From positions 1,054,001 to 1,118,000 of the forward strand of contig NZ_CP133160.1 in NCBI RefSeq assembly GCF_030913365.1: DNA of 64,000 nucleotides. The letters run 5' to 3'. Positions 17,700 through 27,908 of the stretch are shown one piece after another; position 1 is the stretch's first letter; each line of letters opens with the position of its first letter. This DNA comes from Stenotrophomonas sp. 24(2023) (lineage in GTDB: Bacteria; Pseudomonadota; Gammaproteobacteria; Xanthomonadales; Xanthomonadaceae). Position numbers and translations under genes: made by a program. A model generated the notes under the pieces. It was not told where the DNA came from. It was given only the letters and a program-made list of their open reading frames with translations, and ran no database searches.

Positions 17700-18674
17700 A
17701 TGAGCACCAACGACCTGCCCCAGACCAAGATCGCTGTCATCGGCTACGGCAGCCAGGGCCGCGCGCACGCGCTGAACCTGCGCGAATCCGGCTTCGATGT
17801 GGTGGTCGGCCTGCGCCCGGGTGGTCCCACCGAGGTCAAGGCACAGGCCGACGGCTTCACCGTGAAGGCACCGGCCGAGGCCGTGAAGGACGCCGACCTG
17901 GTCGCCGTGCTGACCCCGGACATGGTGCAGAAGAAGCTGTACGAGGACGTGCTGGCGCCGAACATGAAGCAGGGCGCGGTACTGCTGTTCGCCCATGGCC
18001 TGAACGTGCACTTCGACATGATCGTGCCGCGCGAGGACCTGGACGTGGTGCTGGTCGCGCCGAAGGGCCCGGGCGCGCTGGTGCGCCGCGAATACGAAAT
18101 CGGTCGTGGCGTGCCGTGCATCTGGGCGGTGTACCAGGACAAGAGCGGCAAGGCCGCCGACTACGCGCTGGCCTATGCCGGTGGCCTGGGCGGCGCGCGC
18201 GCCAACCTGATCCAGACCACCTTCAAGGAAGAAACCGAAACCGACCTGTTCGGTGAGCAGGCCGTGCTGTGCGGCGGTGCCTCGGCGCTGGTGCAGGCGG
18301 GTTTCGAAACGCTGGTGGAAGCCGGTTACCAGCCGGAAATCGCGTACTACGAAGTGCTGCACGAACTGAAGCTGATCGTGGACCTGTTCTACGAAGGTGG
18401 CATCTCGCGCATGCTCGAATTCATCTCCGAAACCGCGCAGTACGGTGACTACGTGAGCGGGCCGCGGGTGATCGATGCGGGCACCAAGGAGCGCATGAAG
18501 GCGGTGCTGAAGGACATCCAGGACGGCACCTTCACCAAGAACTGGGTGGCCGAGTACGAAGCCGGCCTGCCGAACTACACCCGGTTCAAGCAGGCCGATC
18601 TGGAACACCCGATCGAGAAGGTAGGCAAGGAACTGCGCGCCAAGATGGTCTGGTTGCAAGGACAGGCCGCGTAA
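17700..18674 (+). CDS. ilvC: ketol-acid reductoisomerase (class I)
   Basis: 324 residues, the short class I form. It isomerises and reduces acetolactate or acetohydroxybutyrate with NADPH and magnesium, the second common step to Val, Leu and Ile. The Rossmann motif GYGSQG is at residues 15-20. The knotted C-terminal domain follows, with [30 protein letters not shown] and [19 protein letters not shown], which carry the metal ligands. The ATG at 17700 follows AAGGAACC. It is the first structural gene of the operon and is preceded by the attenuators. Confidence 0.97.
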   Translation: MSTNDLPQTKIAVIGYGSQGRAHALNLRESGFDVVVGLRPGGPTEVKAQADGFTVKAPAEAVKDADLVAVLTPDMVQKKLYEDVLAPNMKQGAVLLFAHGLNVHFDMIVPREDLDVVLVAPKGPGALVRREYEIGRGVPCIWAVYQDKSGKAADYALAYAGGLGGARANLIQTTFKEETETDLFGEQAVLCGGASALVQAGFETLVEAGYQPEIAYYEVLHELKLIVDLFYEGGISRMLEFISETAQYGDYVSGPRVIDAGTKERMKAVLKDIQDGTFTKNWVAEYEAGLPNYTRFKQADLEHPIEKVGKELRAKMVWLQGQAA

Positions 18675-18713
18675 CCACGCGGCCCCCCTCTCCCCCGCTT
18701 CGCAAGGTTCCCC

Positions 18714-20453
18714 ATGAACAACCCCGCACAACGCAGCGCGCCACCGCCCAACGGCGCGCGCTGGCTGACCCAGGCCCTGCAGGCCGAAGGCGTGCAGACC
18801 CTGTTCGGCTATCCCGGCGGCACCATCATGCCGTTCTACGACGCACTGGTGGACTCGTCGCTCAAGCACATCCTGGTGCGCCACGAGCAGGGTGCAGCAC
18901 TGGCCGCCAACGGCTATGCCCGGGCCAGTGGCCGCGTCGGCGTGTGCGTGGCCACCTCCGGCCCGGGCGCGTCCAACCTGGTCACCGGCATCGCCGATGC
19001 GATGCTCGATTCGGTGCCGATGGTGTGCATCACCGGCCAGGTGGGCACGCCGCTGCTGGGCACCGATGCCTTCCAGGAACTGGATGTGTTCGGCCTGACG
19101 ATGCCCATCGTCAAGCACAGCTGGCTGGTGCGCAGCGTTGACGACCTGCCGCAGGTGCTGGCCGATGCGTTCCGCGTCGCCCGCGAGGGCCGTCCGGGCC
19201 CGGTGCTGATCGACCTGCCCAAGGATGTGCAGCTGGCCGATGCCCGGCATCTGCCGGCGCATGTGCCGACCCATGTGGAACCGCCACCGGCACCGGCCGA
19301 AGCGGCGCTGGCCGAAGCGATCGCGGCGATTGCCGCGGCCGAGAAGCCGGTGGTCTACGCCGGCGGCGGCATCGCCCTGGGCGATGCCGTGCAGGACCTG
19401 CGTGCCTTCGTCGAAGCCAGCGCCATCCCCACCGTGATGACGCTGCGCGGCCTGGGCGCGCTGCCGGCCAGTCACCCGCAGTCACTGGGCATGCTGGGCA
19501 TGCACGGCACCCGCGCGGCCAACATGGCCGTGCAGGACTGCGACCTGCTGCTGGTGCTGGGCGCGCGCTTCGATGACCGTGCCACCGGCAAGCTGGCCGA
19601 ATTCGCCCCGTTCGCACGCGTGGTCCACATCGATGCCGATGCCTACGAGATCTCCAAGCTGCGCACCGCCGACGTGGCGGTGCCGGGCAATGTCGGCCAT
19701 GCCATCCGCGCCCTGCGTGACGCCTTCCCCTCCCCCAAGGCCCACCAGGACGCCTGGCGCAAGCGCTGCGCGCAGCACCGTGACCGCTTCGCCGCCCGCT
19801 ACGACGCACCCGGCACGCACATCTATGCACCGGCCCTGCTGAAGCGCCTGAGCGAGATCGCCCCCAGCGATGCCGTCATTGCCTGCGACGTCGGCCAGCA
19901 CCAGATGTGGGTGGCCCAGCACTGCCGCTTCAACCACCCGCGCAACCACCTGACCAGCGGCGCACTGGGCACGATGGGCTTCGGCCTGCCGGCGGCGATG
20001 GGCGCGCAGTTCGCCTGCCCCGAACGCACCGTGGTGCTGGTGTCCGGCGATGGCAGCTTCATGATGAACGTGCAGGAGCTGGCCACCATCGCCCGCTGCC
20101 GCCTGCCGGTGAAGATCGTGCTGCTGGACAACAGTTCGCTGGGCATGGTGCGGCAGTGGCAGGAGCTGTTCTTCGCCGAGCGCTACAGCGAGATCGACCT
20201 GTCCGACAACCCGGATTTCGTCGCCCTGGCCAAGGTGTTCGGCATCGCCGCCACCCGCATCGATGCCCGCGACGATGTCGAGGGCGGGCTGGCCGCACTG
20301 CTGGCCGAACCCGGCCCGGCCCTGCTGCACGTGGCCATCGATGCCCGCGCCAACGTGTGGCCGCTGGTGCCGCCCAACACCGCCAACAGCACGATGCTGG
20401 AAGCCAACCCCGCCTATGCCCGACAGGAGTCCGTCAATGCACTACCGGCTTGA
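18714..20453 (+). CDS. ilvG: acetolactate synthase large (catalytic) subunit
   Basis: 579 residues of a thiamine-diphosphate enzyme. The N-terminal Pyr domain has YPGGTIMPFYDAL and RHEQGAALAANGYARASG with the cofactor-activating Glu. The middle domain has VYAGGGIALG. The C-terminal PP domain has GDGSFMMNVQELATI and NSSLGMVRQWQELFF, which bind diphosphate and magnesium. It makes acetolactate or acetohydroxybutyrate from pyruvate and 2-oxobutyrate. AAGG precedes the ATG. It overlaps ilvM by 17 bases, as expected for subunits made together. I use the symbol ilvG because an IlvM-type small subunit follows; ilvB would be an alternative. Confidence 0.95.
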   Translation: MNNPAQRSAPPPNGARWLTQALQAEGVQTLFGYPGGTIMPFYDALVDSSLKHILVRHEQGAALAANGYARASGRVGVCVATSGPGASNLVTGIADAMLDSVPMVCITGQVGTPLLGTDAFQELDVFGLTMPIVKHSWLVRSVDDLPQVLADAFRVAREGRPGPVLIDLPKDVQLADARHLPAHVPTHVEPPPAPAEAALAEAIAAIAAAEKPVVYAGGGIALGDAVQDLRAFVEASAIPTVMTLRGLGALPASHPQSLGMLGMHGTRAANMAVQDCDLLLVLGARFDDRATGKLAEFAPFARVVHIDADAYEISKLRTADVAVPGNVGHAIRALRDAFPSPKAHQDAWRKRCAQHRDRFAARYDAPGTHIYAPALLKRLSEIAPSDAVIACDVGQHQMWVAQHCRFNHPRNHLTSGALGTMGFGLPAAMGAQFACPERTVVLVSGDGSFMMNVQELATIARCRLPVKIVLLDNSSLGMVRQWQELFFAERYSEIDLSDNPDFVALAKVFGIAATRIDARDDVEGGLAALLAEPGPALLHVAIDARANVWPLVPPNTANSTMLEANPAYARQESVNALPA

Positions 20454-20703
20454 CCTGGTGCTGAAGCCCGCCGAAGGCGCACTGCTGCGCGTGATCGGCA
20501 TGGCCGAACGCCGTGGCTTCGCCCCGCGCGCGATCACCGGTGCGCCGGTGGCCGCCGATGATGGCCGCTGGCACCTGCAGCTGGTGGTCGATGGCCAGCG
20601 CCCGCCGGAGACGCTGTGCCGGCAGATTGAAAAGATCTACGACTGCATTTCGGTACGGATCACCCCCGTCGAAAGCAGCGCCGTGGAAGGAGTACCGTCA
20701 TGA
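20437..20703 (+). CDS. ilvM: acetolactate synthase small (regulatory) subunit, short IlvM type, ACT domain
   Basis: 88 residues, the size of IlvM rather than the longer IlvH or IlvN. A single ACT domain begins MHYRLDLVLKPAEGALLRVIGMAERRGFAPRA and ends EKIYDCISVRITPVE. It stabilises and regulates the catalytic subunit. The ATG at 20437 has AGGAG eight bases upstream and lies inside the 3' end of ilvG. The stop TGA overlaps a possible ATG of the next reading frame. Confidence 0.9.
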   Translation: MHYRLDLVLKPAEGALLRVIGMAERRGFAPRAITGAPVAADDGRWHLQLVVDGQRPPETLCRQIEKIYDCISVRITPVESSAVEGVPS

Positions 20704-20813
20704 ATGCTCGCACCGTATCGCCTGCGGTGCCGGTACGGAGGCGTCTTCTTCGCCGCCCGTGGCCACACCCGCAGGTCGCCTGCCCGCTTCCGGTGGCCCA
20801 TGCCGGGCGCTAG
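20700..20813 (+). CDS. possible small ORF between ilvM and ilvA
   Basis: An ATG at 20700 overlaps the ilvM stop (ATGA) and has AAGGAG seven bases upstream, the best ribosome site at this junction. It opens a 37-residue frame (MNARTVSPAVPVRRRLLRR start) that ends with TAG at 20811-20813, inside the start region of ilvA. The peptide is Arg/Pro-rich with no recognisable family. It may be a coupling peptide that brings ribosomes to the ATG at 20800, or the region may simply be the 5' end of ilvA read from 20704. Confidence 0.3.
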   Translation: MNARTVSPAVPVRRRLLRRPWPHPQVACPLPVAHAGR

Positions 20814-21899
20814 CACCAGCACGGAAAGCGATGTCGGCGACGTAACCGTCGCCGACGTCCTGGCTGCGCAGGCCCGCCTGCGCCGCTTCCTGCCGCCCAC
20901 CCCGCTGCACCATGCAGAGCGCTTCGGCACCTGGCTGAAGCTGGAGAACCTGCAGCGCACCGGTTCCTACAAAGTGCGCGGCGCATTGAATGCCCTGCTG
21001 GCCGGCCGCGAGCGCGGCGATGCCCGCCCGGTCATCTGCGCTTCGGCGGGCAACCATGCCCAGGGCGTGGCCTGGGCCGCCTACCGCCTGGGCGTACCGG
21101 CCATCACCGTGATGCCGCATGGCGCACCGGCCACCAAGATCGCCGGTGTCGCCCACTGGGGCGCCGCCGTCCGCCAGCACGGCAACAGCTACGACGAGGC
21201 CTATGCCTTCGCGGTCGAGCTGGCCCAGCGCCACGGCTACCGCTTCCTGTCCGCCTTCGACGATGCCGATGTGATTGCCGGCCAGGGCACGGTCGGCATC
21301 GAGCTGGCCGCGCATGCCCCGGACGTGGTGATCGTGCCGATCGGTGGCGGCGGCCTGGCCTCCGGCGTCGCGCTGGCCCTGAAATCGCAGGGCGTGCGCA
21401 TTGTCGGCGCCCAGGTCGAGGGCGTTGATTCGATGGCCCGCGCGATCCGCGGCGACGTGCGCGAGATCGCGCCGGTACCCTCGCTGGCCGATGGCGTGCG
21501 GGTCAAGGTACCCGGCCACCTGACCCGCCGGCTGTGCGCTTCGCTGCTCGATGACGTGGTCATCGTGCGCGAGGCCGAGCTGCGCGAAACCCTGGTCCGC
21601 CTGGCGCTGGAAGAACACGTCATCGCCGAAGGTGCCGGTGCGCTGGCGCTGGCCGCGGGCCGCCGCGTCGCCGGCCGCCGCAAGTGCGCGGTGGTATCCG
21701 GCGGCAACATCGATGCCGGCGTCCTGGCCGGCCTGCTGACCGACATCCGCCCGCGCGCGCCGCGCAAGCCGCGCCGTCGCCGCCCCGATACCCCACGGCC
21801 GGCCCGCGCGGCCGCCCCTGTTTCCCGGCCACCGGCCACCCCTTCATCCCCCGCTTCCCACCTGCACGCCGTCACGCCCGCTGTCGAGGAGATCTCCCT

Positions 21900-21903
<4 letters not shown>
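20800..21903 (+). CDS. ilvA: threonine deaminase (PLP-dependent), catalytic domain only, with basic C-terminal tail
   Basis: 367 residues from the ATG at 20800; an ATG at 20704 in the same frame would add 32 Arg-rich residues. It converts threonine to 2-oxobutyrate, the entry to isoleucine. The PLP lysine lies in [12 protein letters not shown], with [13 protein letters not shown] and the phosphate-binding GGGGLASG also present. The ACT-like regulatory domain of biosynthetic IlvA is absent, so the protein resembles the short TdcB type. After the catalytic domain there is instead a tail of about 50 residues rich in Pro, Arg and Ala. Its TGA overlaps the leuA GTG (GTGA). Confidence 0.88.
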
Positions 21904-23480
<1,577 letters not shown>

Positions 23481-23491
23481 GGACTTCTGCC

Positions 23492-24271
23492 ATGAGCGCG
23501 TTCGACACCCCCGCTGCGGCCAGCGCTGCCGGCCAGCACTGGAATGCCCAGGACTATGCGATCGATGCCGGCTTCGTGCCGCTGCTCGGCGGCGCGGTGG
23601 CGCGCCTGTTGGACCCGCGTGCAGGCGAACGCATCCTCGACCTGGGCTGTGGCGATGGCGTGCTCACCACCGAACTGGCCCTCAGTGGTGCCCGCATCAC
23701 CGGCGTGGATGCCTCGCCGGAACTGGTCATCGCCGCCCGCGCACGTGGTGTCGATGCCCAGGTGATGGACGGCCACGCACTGGCGTTTGACGGCCAGTTC
23801 GACGCGGTGTTCAGCAACGCCGCTCTGCACTGGATGGGCAACCCCGACCGCGTGCTGGAAGGCGTGCGTCGGGCGCTGCGCCCGGGCGGGCGTTTCGTCG
23901 CCGAGTTCGGTGGCCATGGCAACGTGGCGTCGATCGTTGCCGCCGTGCAGGCCGCACGCGTGGCCCATGGCCATGGCACCAGCACCTTCCAGTGGTATTT
24001 CCCCACCGCCGAGGCCTATGCCGACCGGCTGCGCCAGCATGGCTTCCAGGTGCAGCTGATCGAAACCCTGCCGCGCCCGACCCCGCTGCCGACCGGTGTG
24101 GCCGGCTGGCTGCGCGTGTTCGCCGCCCCGCTGCTGGACGACCTGCCGGCCGAGATCCGTGCGACCGTCCGCAGCGCCGCGACAACCCTGCTCGACGACC
24201 TGCCGCGCAACGCGCAGGGCCAGGCCCTGGCCGACTATGTGCGGCTGCGCGTGCTCGCCCGGCGCCGTTGA
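23492..24271 (+). CDS. SAM-dependent methyltransferase, Tam (trans-aconitate methyltransferase)-like
   Basis: 259 residues, close to the length of E. coli Tam. It is a class I methyltransferase: motif [16 protein letters not shown], motif [15 protein letters not shown], and [25 protein letters not shown], which corresponds to the NASLQW region of Tam. The C-terminal [15 protein letters not shown] and the end [10 protein letters not shown] are also Tam-like. It lies between leuA (11 bases before it) and leuC (55 bases after it) in the same operon. Tam-type enzymes esterify carboxyls of trans-aconitate and related isopropylmalate-pathway acids, so a role on a leucine intermediate is plausible but inferred. 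Confidence 0.85.
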   Translation: MSAFDTPAAASAAGQHWNAQDYAIDAGFVPLLGGAVARLLDPRAGERILDLGCGDGVLTTELALSGARITGVDASPELVIAARARGVDAQVMDGHALAFDGQFDAVFSNAALHWMGNPDRVLEGVRRALRPGGRFVAEFGGHGNVASIVAAVQAARVAHGHGTSTFQWYFPTAEAYADRLRQHGFQVQLIETLPRPTPLPTGVAGWLRVFAAPLLDDLPAEIRATVRSAATTLLDDLPRNAQGQALADYVRLRVLARRR

Positions 24272-24326
24272 GCTTTATCGTATCTCTCCCGATGTCTGTT
24301 ACTTCGTACTTCTGCCAGGCAAACGC

Positions 24327-25745
24327 ATGACTTCCGCACCCCGCACCCTGTACGACAAGCTGTGGGACGCCCACGTGGTCGTCCCTGAATCCGACAGCGC
24401 CCCCGCCGTGCTGTACATCGATCTGCACCTGATCCATGAGGTCACCTCGCCGCAGGCCTTCACCGAACTGCGCGAACGCGGCCTGGCCCCGCGCCGGCCC
24501 GACCGCACCAAGGCGACGATGGACCATTCCACGCCGACCCTGCCGGCCCGCGCCGATGGCACCCTGCCCTACGCCAGCGCCGCCTCCGAGGCACAGGTGG
24601 CCCTGCTGGCGCGCAACTGCGCCGAGTACGGCATCGAGCTGTTCGACATGGCCTCGGACAACCGCGGCATCGTCCATGTCATCGCCCCGGAACAGGGCTT
24701 CACCCAGCCGGGCATGACCATCGTCTGCGGCGACAGCCACACCTCCACCCACGGTGCGTTCGGTTCGCTGGCCTTCGGCATCGGCACCAGCGAAGTCGGC
24801 CACGTGCTGGCCACGCAGTGCCTGCTGCAGCGCAAGGCAAAGACGCTGTCGATCACCGTCGATGGCGAACTGGCCCCCGGCGTGGGCGCCAAGGACGTCG
24901 TGCTGCACATCATCGGCGTGATCGGCGTGAACGGTGGTACCGGCCACGTGATCGAATACCGTGGCAGCACCATCGAAGCGATGGACATGGAACAGCGCAT
25001 GACCCTGTGCAACATGTCCATCGAAGCCGGCGCACGTGCCGGCATGGTGGCCCCGGACCAGGTGACCTTCGACTGGGTGGCCGCCACCCCACGCGGCCCC
25101 AAGGGCGCCGACTTCGACGCCGCCGTGGCCCGCTGGTCGCAGCTGCGCAGCGATGACGGCGCACGCTTCGACGTGGAGGTGCGCATCGATGCGGCCGACA
25201 TCCGCCCGACCCTGACCTGGGGCACCCACCCGGGTACCGCCATCGCCGTGGACGCGCCGATTCCCGCCGCCAACGATGCCGCCGCGCAGAAGGGCCTGGA
25301 CTACATGCACTTCCAGGCCGGCAAGGCACTGGCCGGTACGCCGGTGGACGTGGTGTTCGTCGGGTCGTGCACCAACGGCCGCCTGAGCGACATGCGCGAA
25401 GTGGCACAGGTGCTGCGCGGCCGCCGCATCGCCGATGGCGTGCGCATGCTGGTCGTGCCGGGTTCGGAGATCGTCAAGCGCCAGGCCGAGGCCGAAGGCA
25501 TCCACGAGATCGTGCGTGCCGCCGGTGCCGAATGGCGCGAGCCGGGCTGCTCGATGTGCATCGCCATGAACGGCGATCTGGTCGCCCCCGGCCAGCTGGC
25601 GGTCAGCACCAGCAACCGCAACTTCGAGGGCCGCCAGGGCCCCGGTTCGCGCACCCTGCTGGCCTCGCCGATGAGCGCGGCCTGGGCCGCGGTGAAAGGC
25701 CAGGTGGCCGACACCCGCGAACTGTTCGCACAGGAGGTCGCGTAA
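24327..25745 (+). CDS. leuC: 3-isopropylmalate dehydratase large subunit
   Basis: 472 residues of the aconitase superfamily. With LeuD it isomerises 2- to 3-isopropylmalate through a 4Fe-4S cluster. Cluster cysteines are in [10 protein letters not shown] and in [11 protein letters not shown]. The [31 protein letters not shown] and [16 protein letters not shown] segments are diagnostic. The ATG at 24327 lacks a strong site. The stop overlaps the leuD start as TAATG. Confidence 0.97.
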   Translation: MTSAPRTLYDKLWDAHVVVPESDSAPAVLYIDLHLIHEVTSPQAFTELRERGLAPRRPDRTKATMDHSTPTLPARADGTLPYASAASEAQVALLARNCAEYGIELFDMASDNRGIVHVIAPEQGFTQPGMTIVCGDSHTSTHGAFGSLAFGIGTSEVGHVLATQCLLQRKAKTLSITVDGELAPGVGAKDVVLHIIGVIGVNGGTGHVIEYRGSTIEAMDMEQRMTLCNMSIEAGARAGMVAPDQVTFDWVAATPRGPKGADFDAAVARWSQLRSDDGARFDVEVRIDAADIRPTLTWGTHPGTAIAVDAPIPAANDAAAQKGLDYMHFQAGKALAGTPVDVVFVGSCTNGRLSDMREVAQVLRGRRIADGVRMLVVPGSEIVKRQAEAEGIHEIVRAAGAEWREPGCSMCIAMNGDLVAPGQLAVSTSNRNFEGRQGPGSRTLLASPMSAAWAAVKGQVADTRELFAQEVA

Positions 25746-26323
25746 TGGCCGGTTTCCGTACCCTGACCTCGGCCAGCGTGGTGCTGCGCCAGACCAACAT
25801 CGACACCGACCAGATCATTCCGGCACGGTTCCTGTCCACCACCGAACGTGCCGGCCTGGGCCGCAACGCCTTCAATGACTGGCGCTGGCAGGCCGACGGT
25901 TCGCCGGTGGCCGATTTTGCCTTCAACCAGCCGCACAACGCTGGCCGTCGCATCCTGCTGGCCGGGCGCAACTTCGGCTGCGGCTCCTCGCGCGAGCATG
26001 CACCCTGGGCACTGACCGACCTGGGCCTGCGCGCCATCGTGTCCAGCGAGATCGCCGACATCTTCCGTGGCAATTCGCTGAAGAACGGCCTGCTGCCGAT
26101 CGTGCTGGACGAGGCCGACGTGCAGGTGCTGATGCAGCGCCCCGATGATGAACTGACCATCGACGTGGCCACCCGCGAACTGCGCACGCCCGATGGCCGT
26201 GTCTACACTTTCCCGCTGGACGGCTTCTCGCAGACCTGCCTGCTGGAAGGCGTCGACCAGCTGGGCTACCTGCTGGGCCGCACCCCTGACATCGAACGTT
26301 ACGAGAGTGAGCATGCACGCTGA
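25745..26323 (+). CDS. leuD: 3-isopropylmalate dehydratase small subunit
   Basis: 192 residues, the swivelling domain that completes the active site of Leu[13 protein letters not shown] near the start, [17 protein letters not shown] at about 75-91 and the [13 protein letters not shown] segment are typical. It shares one base with the leuC stop and overlaps leuB by 11 bases, so the four leu genes are tightly coupled. GGAGG lies upstream of the ATG. Confidence 0.97.
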   Translation: MAGFRTLTSASVVLRQTNIDTDQIIPARFLSTTERAGLGRNAFNDWRWQADGSPVADFAFNQPHNAGRRILLAGRNFGCGSSREHAPWALTDLGLRAIVSSEIADIFRGNSLKNGLLPIVLDEADVQVLMQRPDDELTIDVATRELRTPDGRVYTFPLDGFSQTCLLEGVDQLGYLLGRTPDIERYESEHAR

Positions 26324-27374
26324 AATTGTTGTCCTGCCCGGTGATGGCATCGGCCCGGAAGTCGCCGCTGCCGCCGTGGCCGTCCTGAAGGCCATCGCCA
26401 CCCGCTTCAACCACACCTTCACCTTCAGCGAGCACGACATCGGTGGCATTGCCATCGACCGCCACGGCGAACCGCTGCCGGCCGCTACCCTGGCCGCCTG
26501 CCAGGCCGCCAACGCGGTACTGCTGGGCGCCGTCGGCGGCCCGAAGTGGTCCGACCCCAATGCCAAGGTGCGCCCCGAGCAGGGCCTGCTGGCCATCCGC
26601 AAGGCACTGGGCCTGTACGCCAACCTGCGCCCGGTGCGCACGCATGAGGCCGCGCTGGGCGCCTCGCCGATCAAGGCCGAACTGCTGCGCGGCGTGGATT
26701 TCGTGGTGGTGCGCGAACTGACCGGTGGCATCTACTTCGGCGACAAGACCCGCGATGCCGACAGTGCCAGCGACCTGTGCCGCTACACCGTGGCCGAGAT
26801 CGAGCGCGTGCTGCGCAGCGCCTTCCGCCTGGCCCGGCAGCGCCGCGGCAAGGTCACTTCGGTGGACAAGGCCAACGTGCTGGAAACCTCGCGCCTGTGG
26901 CGTGACGTCGCCGCGCGCATCGGCCGCGAGGAGTTCCCGGACGTGGCGCTGGAGCACCAGCTGGTCGATTCGATGGCCATGCACCTGCTGGCCAAGCCGC
27001 GCGAGTACGACGTGATCGTCACCGAGAACATGTTCGGCGACATCCTGACCGACGAAGCCTCGATGCTGGCCGGCTCGCTGGGCCTGCTGCCGTCGGCCTC
27101 GCTGGGTGAAGCCGGTGCGGTGGGCATCTACGAGCCGATCCACGGTTCGGCACCGGACATTGCCGGCAAGGGCATCGCCAACCCGTACGCAACGATCTTC
27201 AGCGCGGCGATGCTGCTGCGCCACTCGCTGGGCCTGGAGGCGGAAGCCGCCGCAGTGGAAGCCGCCGTGTATGCGGTGCTGGATGACGGCGTGTTCACCG
27301 CCGACCTGGCCGCGAAGGGCCACGCCGTCAGCACCGCGGCCGCCACCGACGCCGTGCTGGCCAAGCTGGGCTGA
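26313..27374 (+). CDS. leuB: 3-isopropylmalate dehydrogenase
   Basis: 353 residues. It oxidatively decarboxylates 3-isopropylmalate to 2-oxoisocaproate with NAD. The N-terminal PGDGIGPEV, the RPVRT region, [10 protein letters not shown], and the signature [27 protein letters not shown] are all present, followed by [12 protein letters not shown] for NAD binding. The ATG at 26313 lies inside the end of leuD. It is the last gene of the operon, and a REP array begins a few bases after its stop. Confidence 0.97.
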   Translation: MHAEIVVLPGDGIGPEVAAAAVAVLKAIATRFNHTFTFSEHDIGGIAIDRHGEPLPAATLAACQAANAVLLGAVGGPKWSDPNAKVRPEQGLLAIRKALGLYANLRPVRTHEAALGASPIKAELLRGVDFVVVRELTGGIYFGDKTRDADSASDLCRYTVAEIERVLRSAFRLARQRRGKVTSVDKANVLETSRLWRDVAARIGREEFPDVALEHQLVDSMAMHLLAKPREYDVIVTENMFGDILTDEASMLAGSLGLLPSASLGEAGAVGIYEPIHGSAPDIAGKGIANPYATIFSAAMLLRHSLGLEAEAAAVEAAVYAVLDDGVFTADLAAKGHAVSTAAATDAVLAKLG

Positions 27375-27377
27375 TGC

Positions 27378-27900
27378 GGTAGCGCAGCCACGTCCTGCGT
27401 GGCTGCCTTTCCGTCAGGCATGGCGCTGAGCCACCCATGGGGTGGCTCTACAGGAACTTCGCCCTGCCCAGGTAGCGCCACGCCATGCGTGGCTGTCTTT
27501 CCATCAAGCATCCCGCTCAGCCACCCATGGGGTGGCTCTACAGGAATTTCGCCCTGCCTTGGTAGAGCCACGCCATGCGTGGCTGTCTTCCATCAGGCAT
27601 CCCGCTCAGCCACCCATGGGGTGGCTCTACAGGAATCTCGTCCTGCCTTGGTAGAGCCACGCCATGCGTGGCTGCCTACCCATCAGGCATGGCGCTGAGC
27701 CACCCATGGGGTGGCTCTACAGGAACCGTACCGCCGCTTTGGTAGAGCCACGCCATGCGTGGCTGTCTTCCATCAGGCATTGCGCTCAGCCACCCATGGG
27801 GTGGCTCTACAGGGATTTCGCCCTGCCTTGGTAGAGCCACGCCATGCGTGGCTGTCTTCCATCAGGCATTCCGCTGAGCCACCCATGGGGTGGCTCTACC
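27378..27900. repeat. array of six ~90-bp inverted REP (SMAG-type) pairs between leuB and smeP
   Basis: GTAG heads lie at 27379, 27472, 27562, 27651, 27742 and 27831 (spacing 93, 90, 89, 91, 89). Each starts a hairpin of the form GAGCCACGCCATGCGTGGCT. An inverted mate, AGCCACCCATGGGGTGGCTCTAC, ends about 65 bases later. The stem sequence differs from the other arrays in the window, so this is a separate subfamily. The array fills the whole gap between the convergent leuB and smeP genes and offers many hairpins for termination or mRNA end protection. No protein gene lies in it. Confidence 0.95.
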
Positions 27901-27908
27901 GGGGACGA

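Noticed and set aside
27378..27900. CRISPR array or a coding repeat protein
   Set aside because: Spacers are near-identical and the open frames through it follow the repeat period (HAWLS, THGVALQ), with no start signal. It is the same class of REP array.
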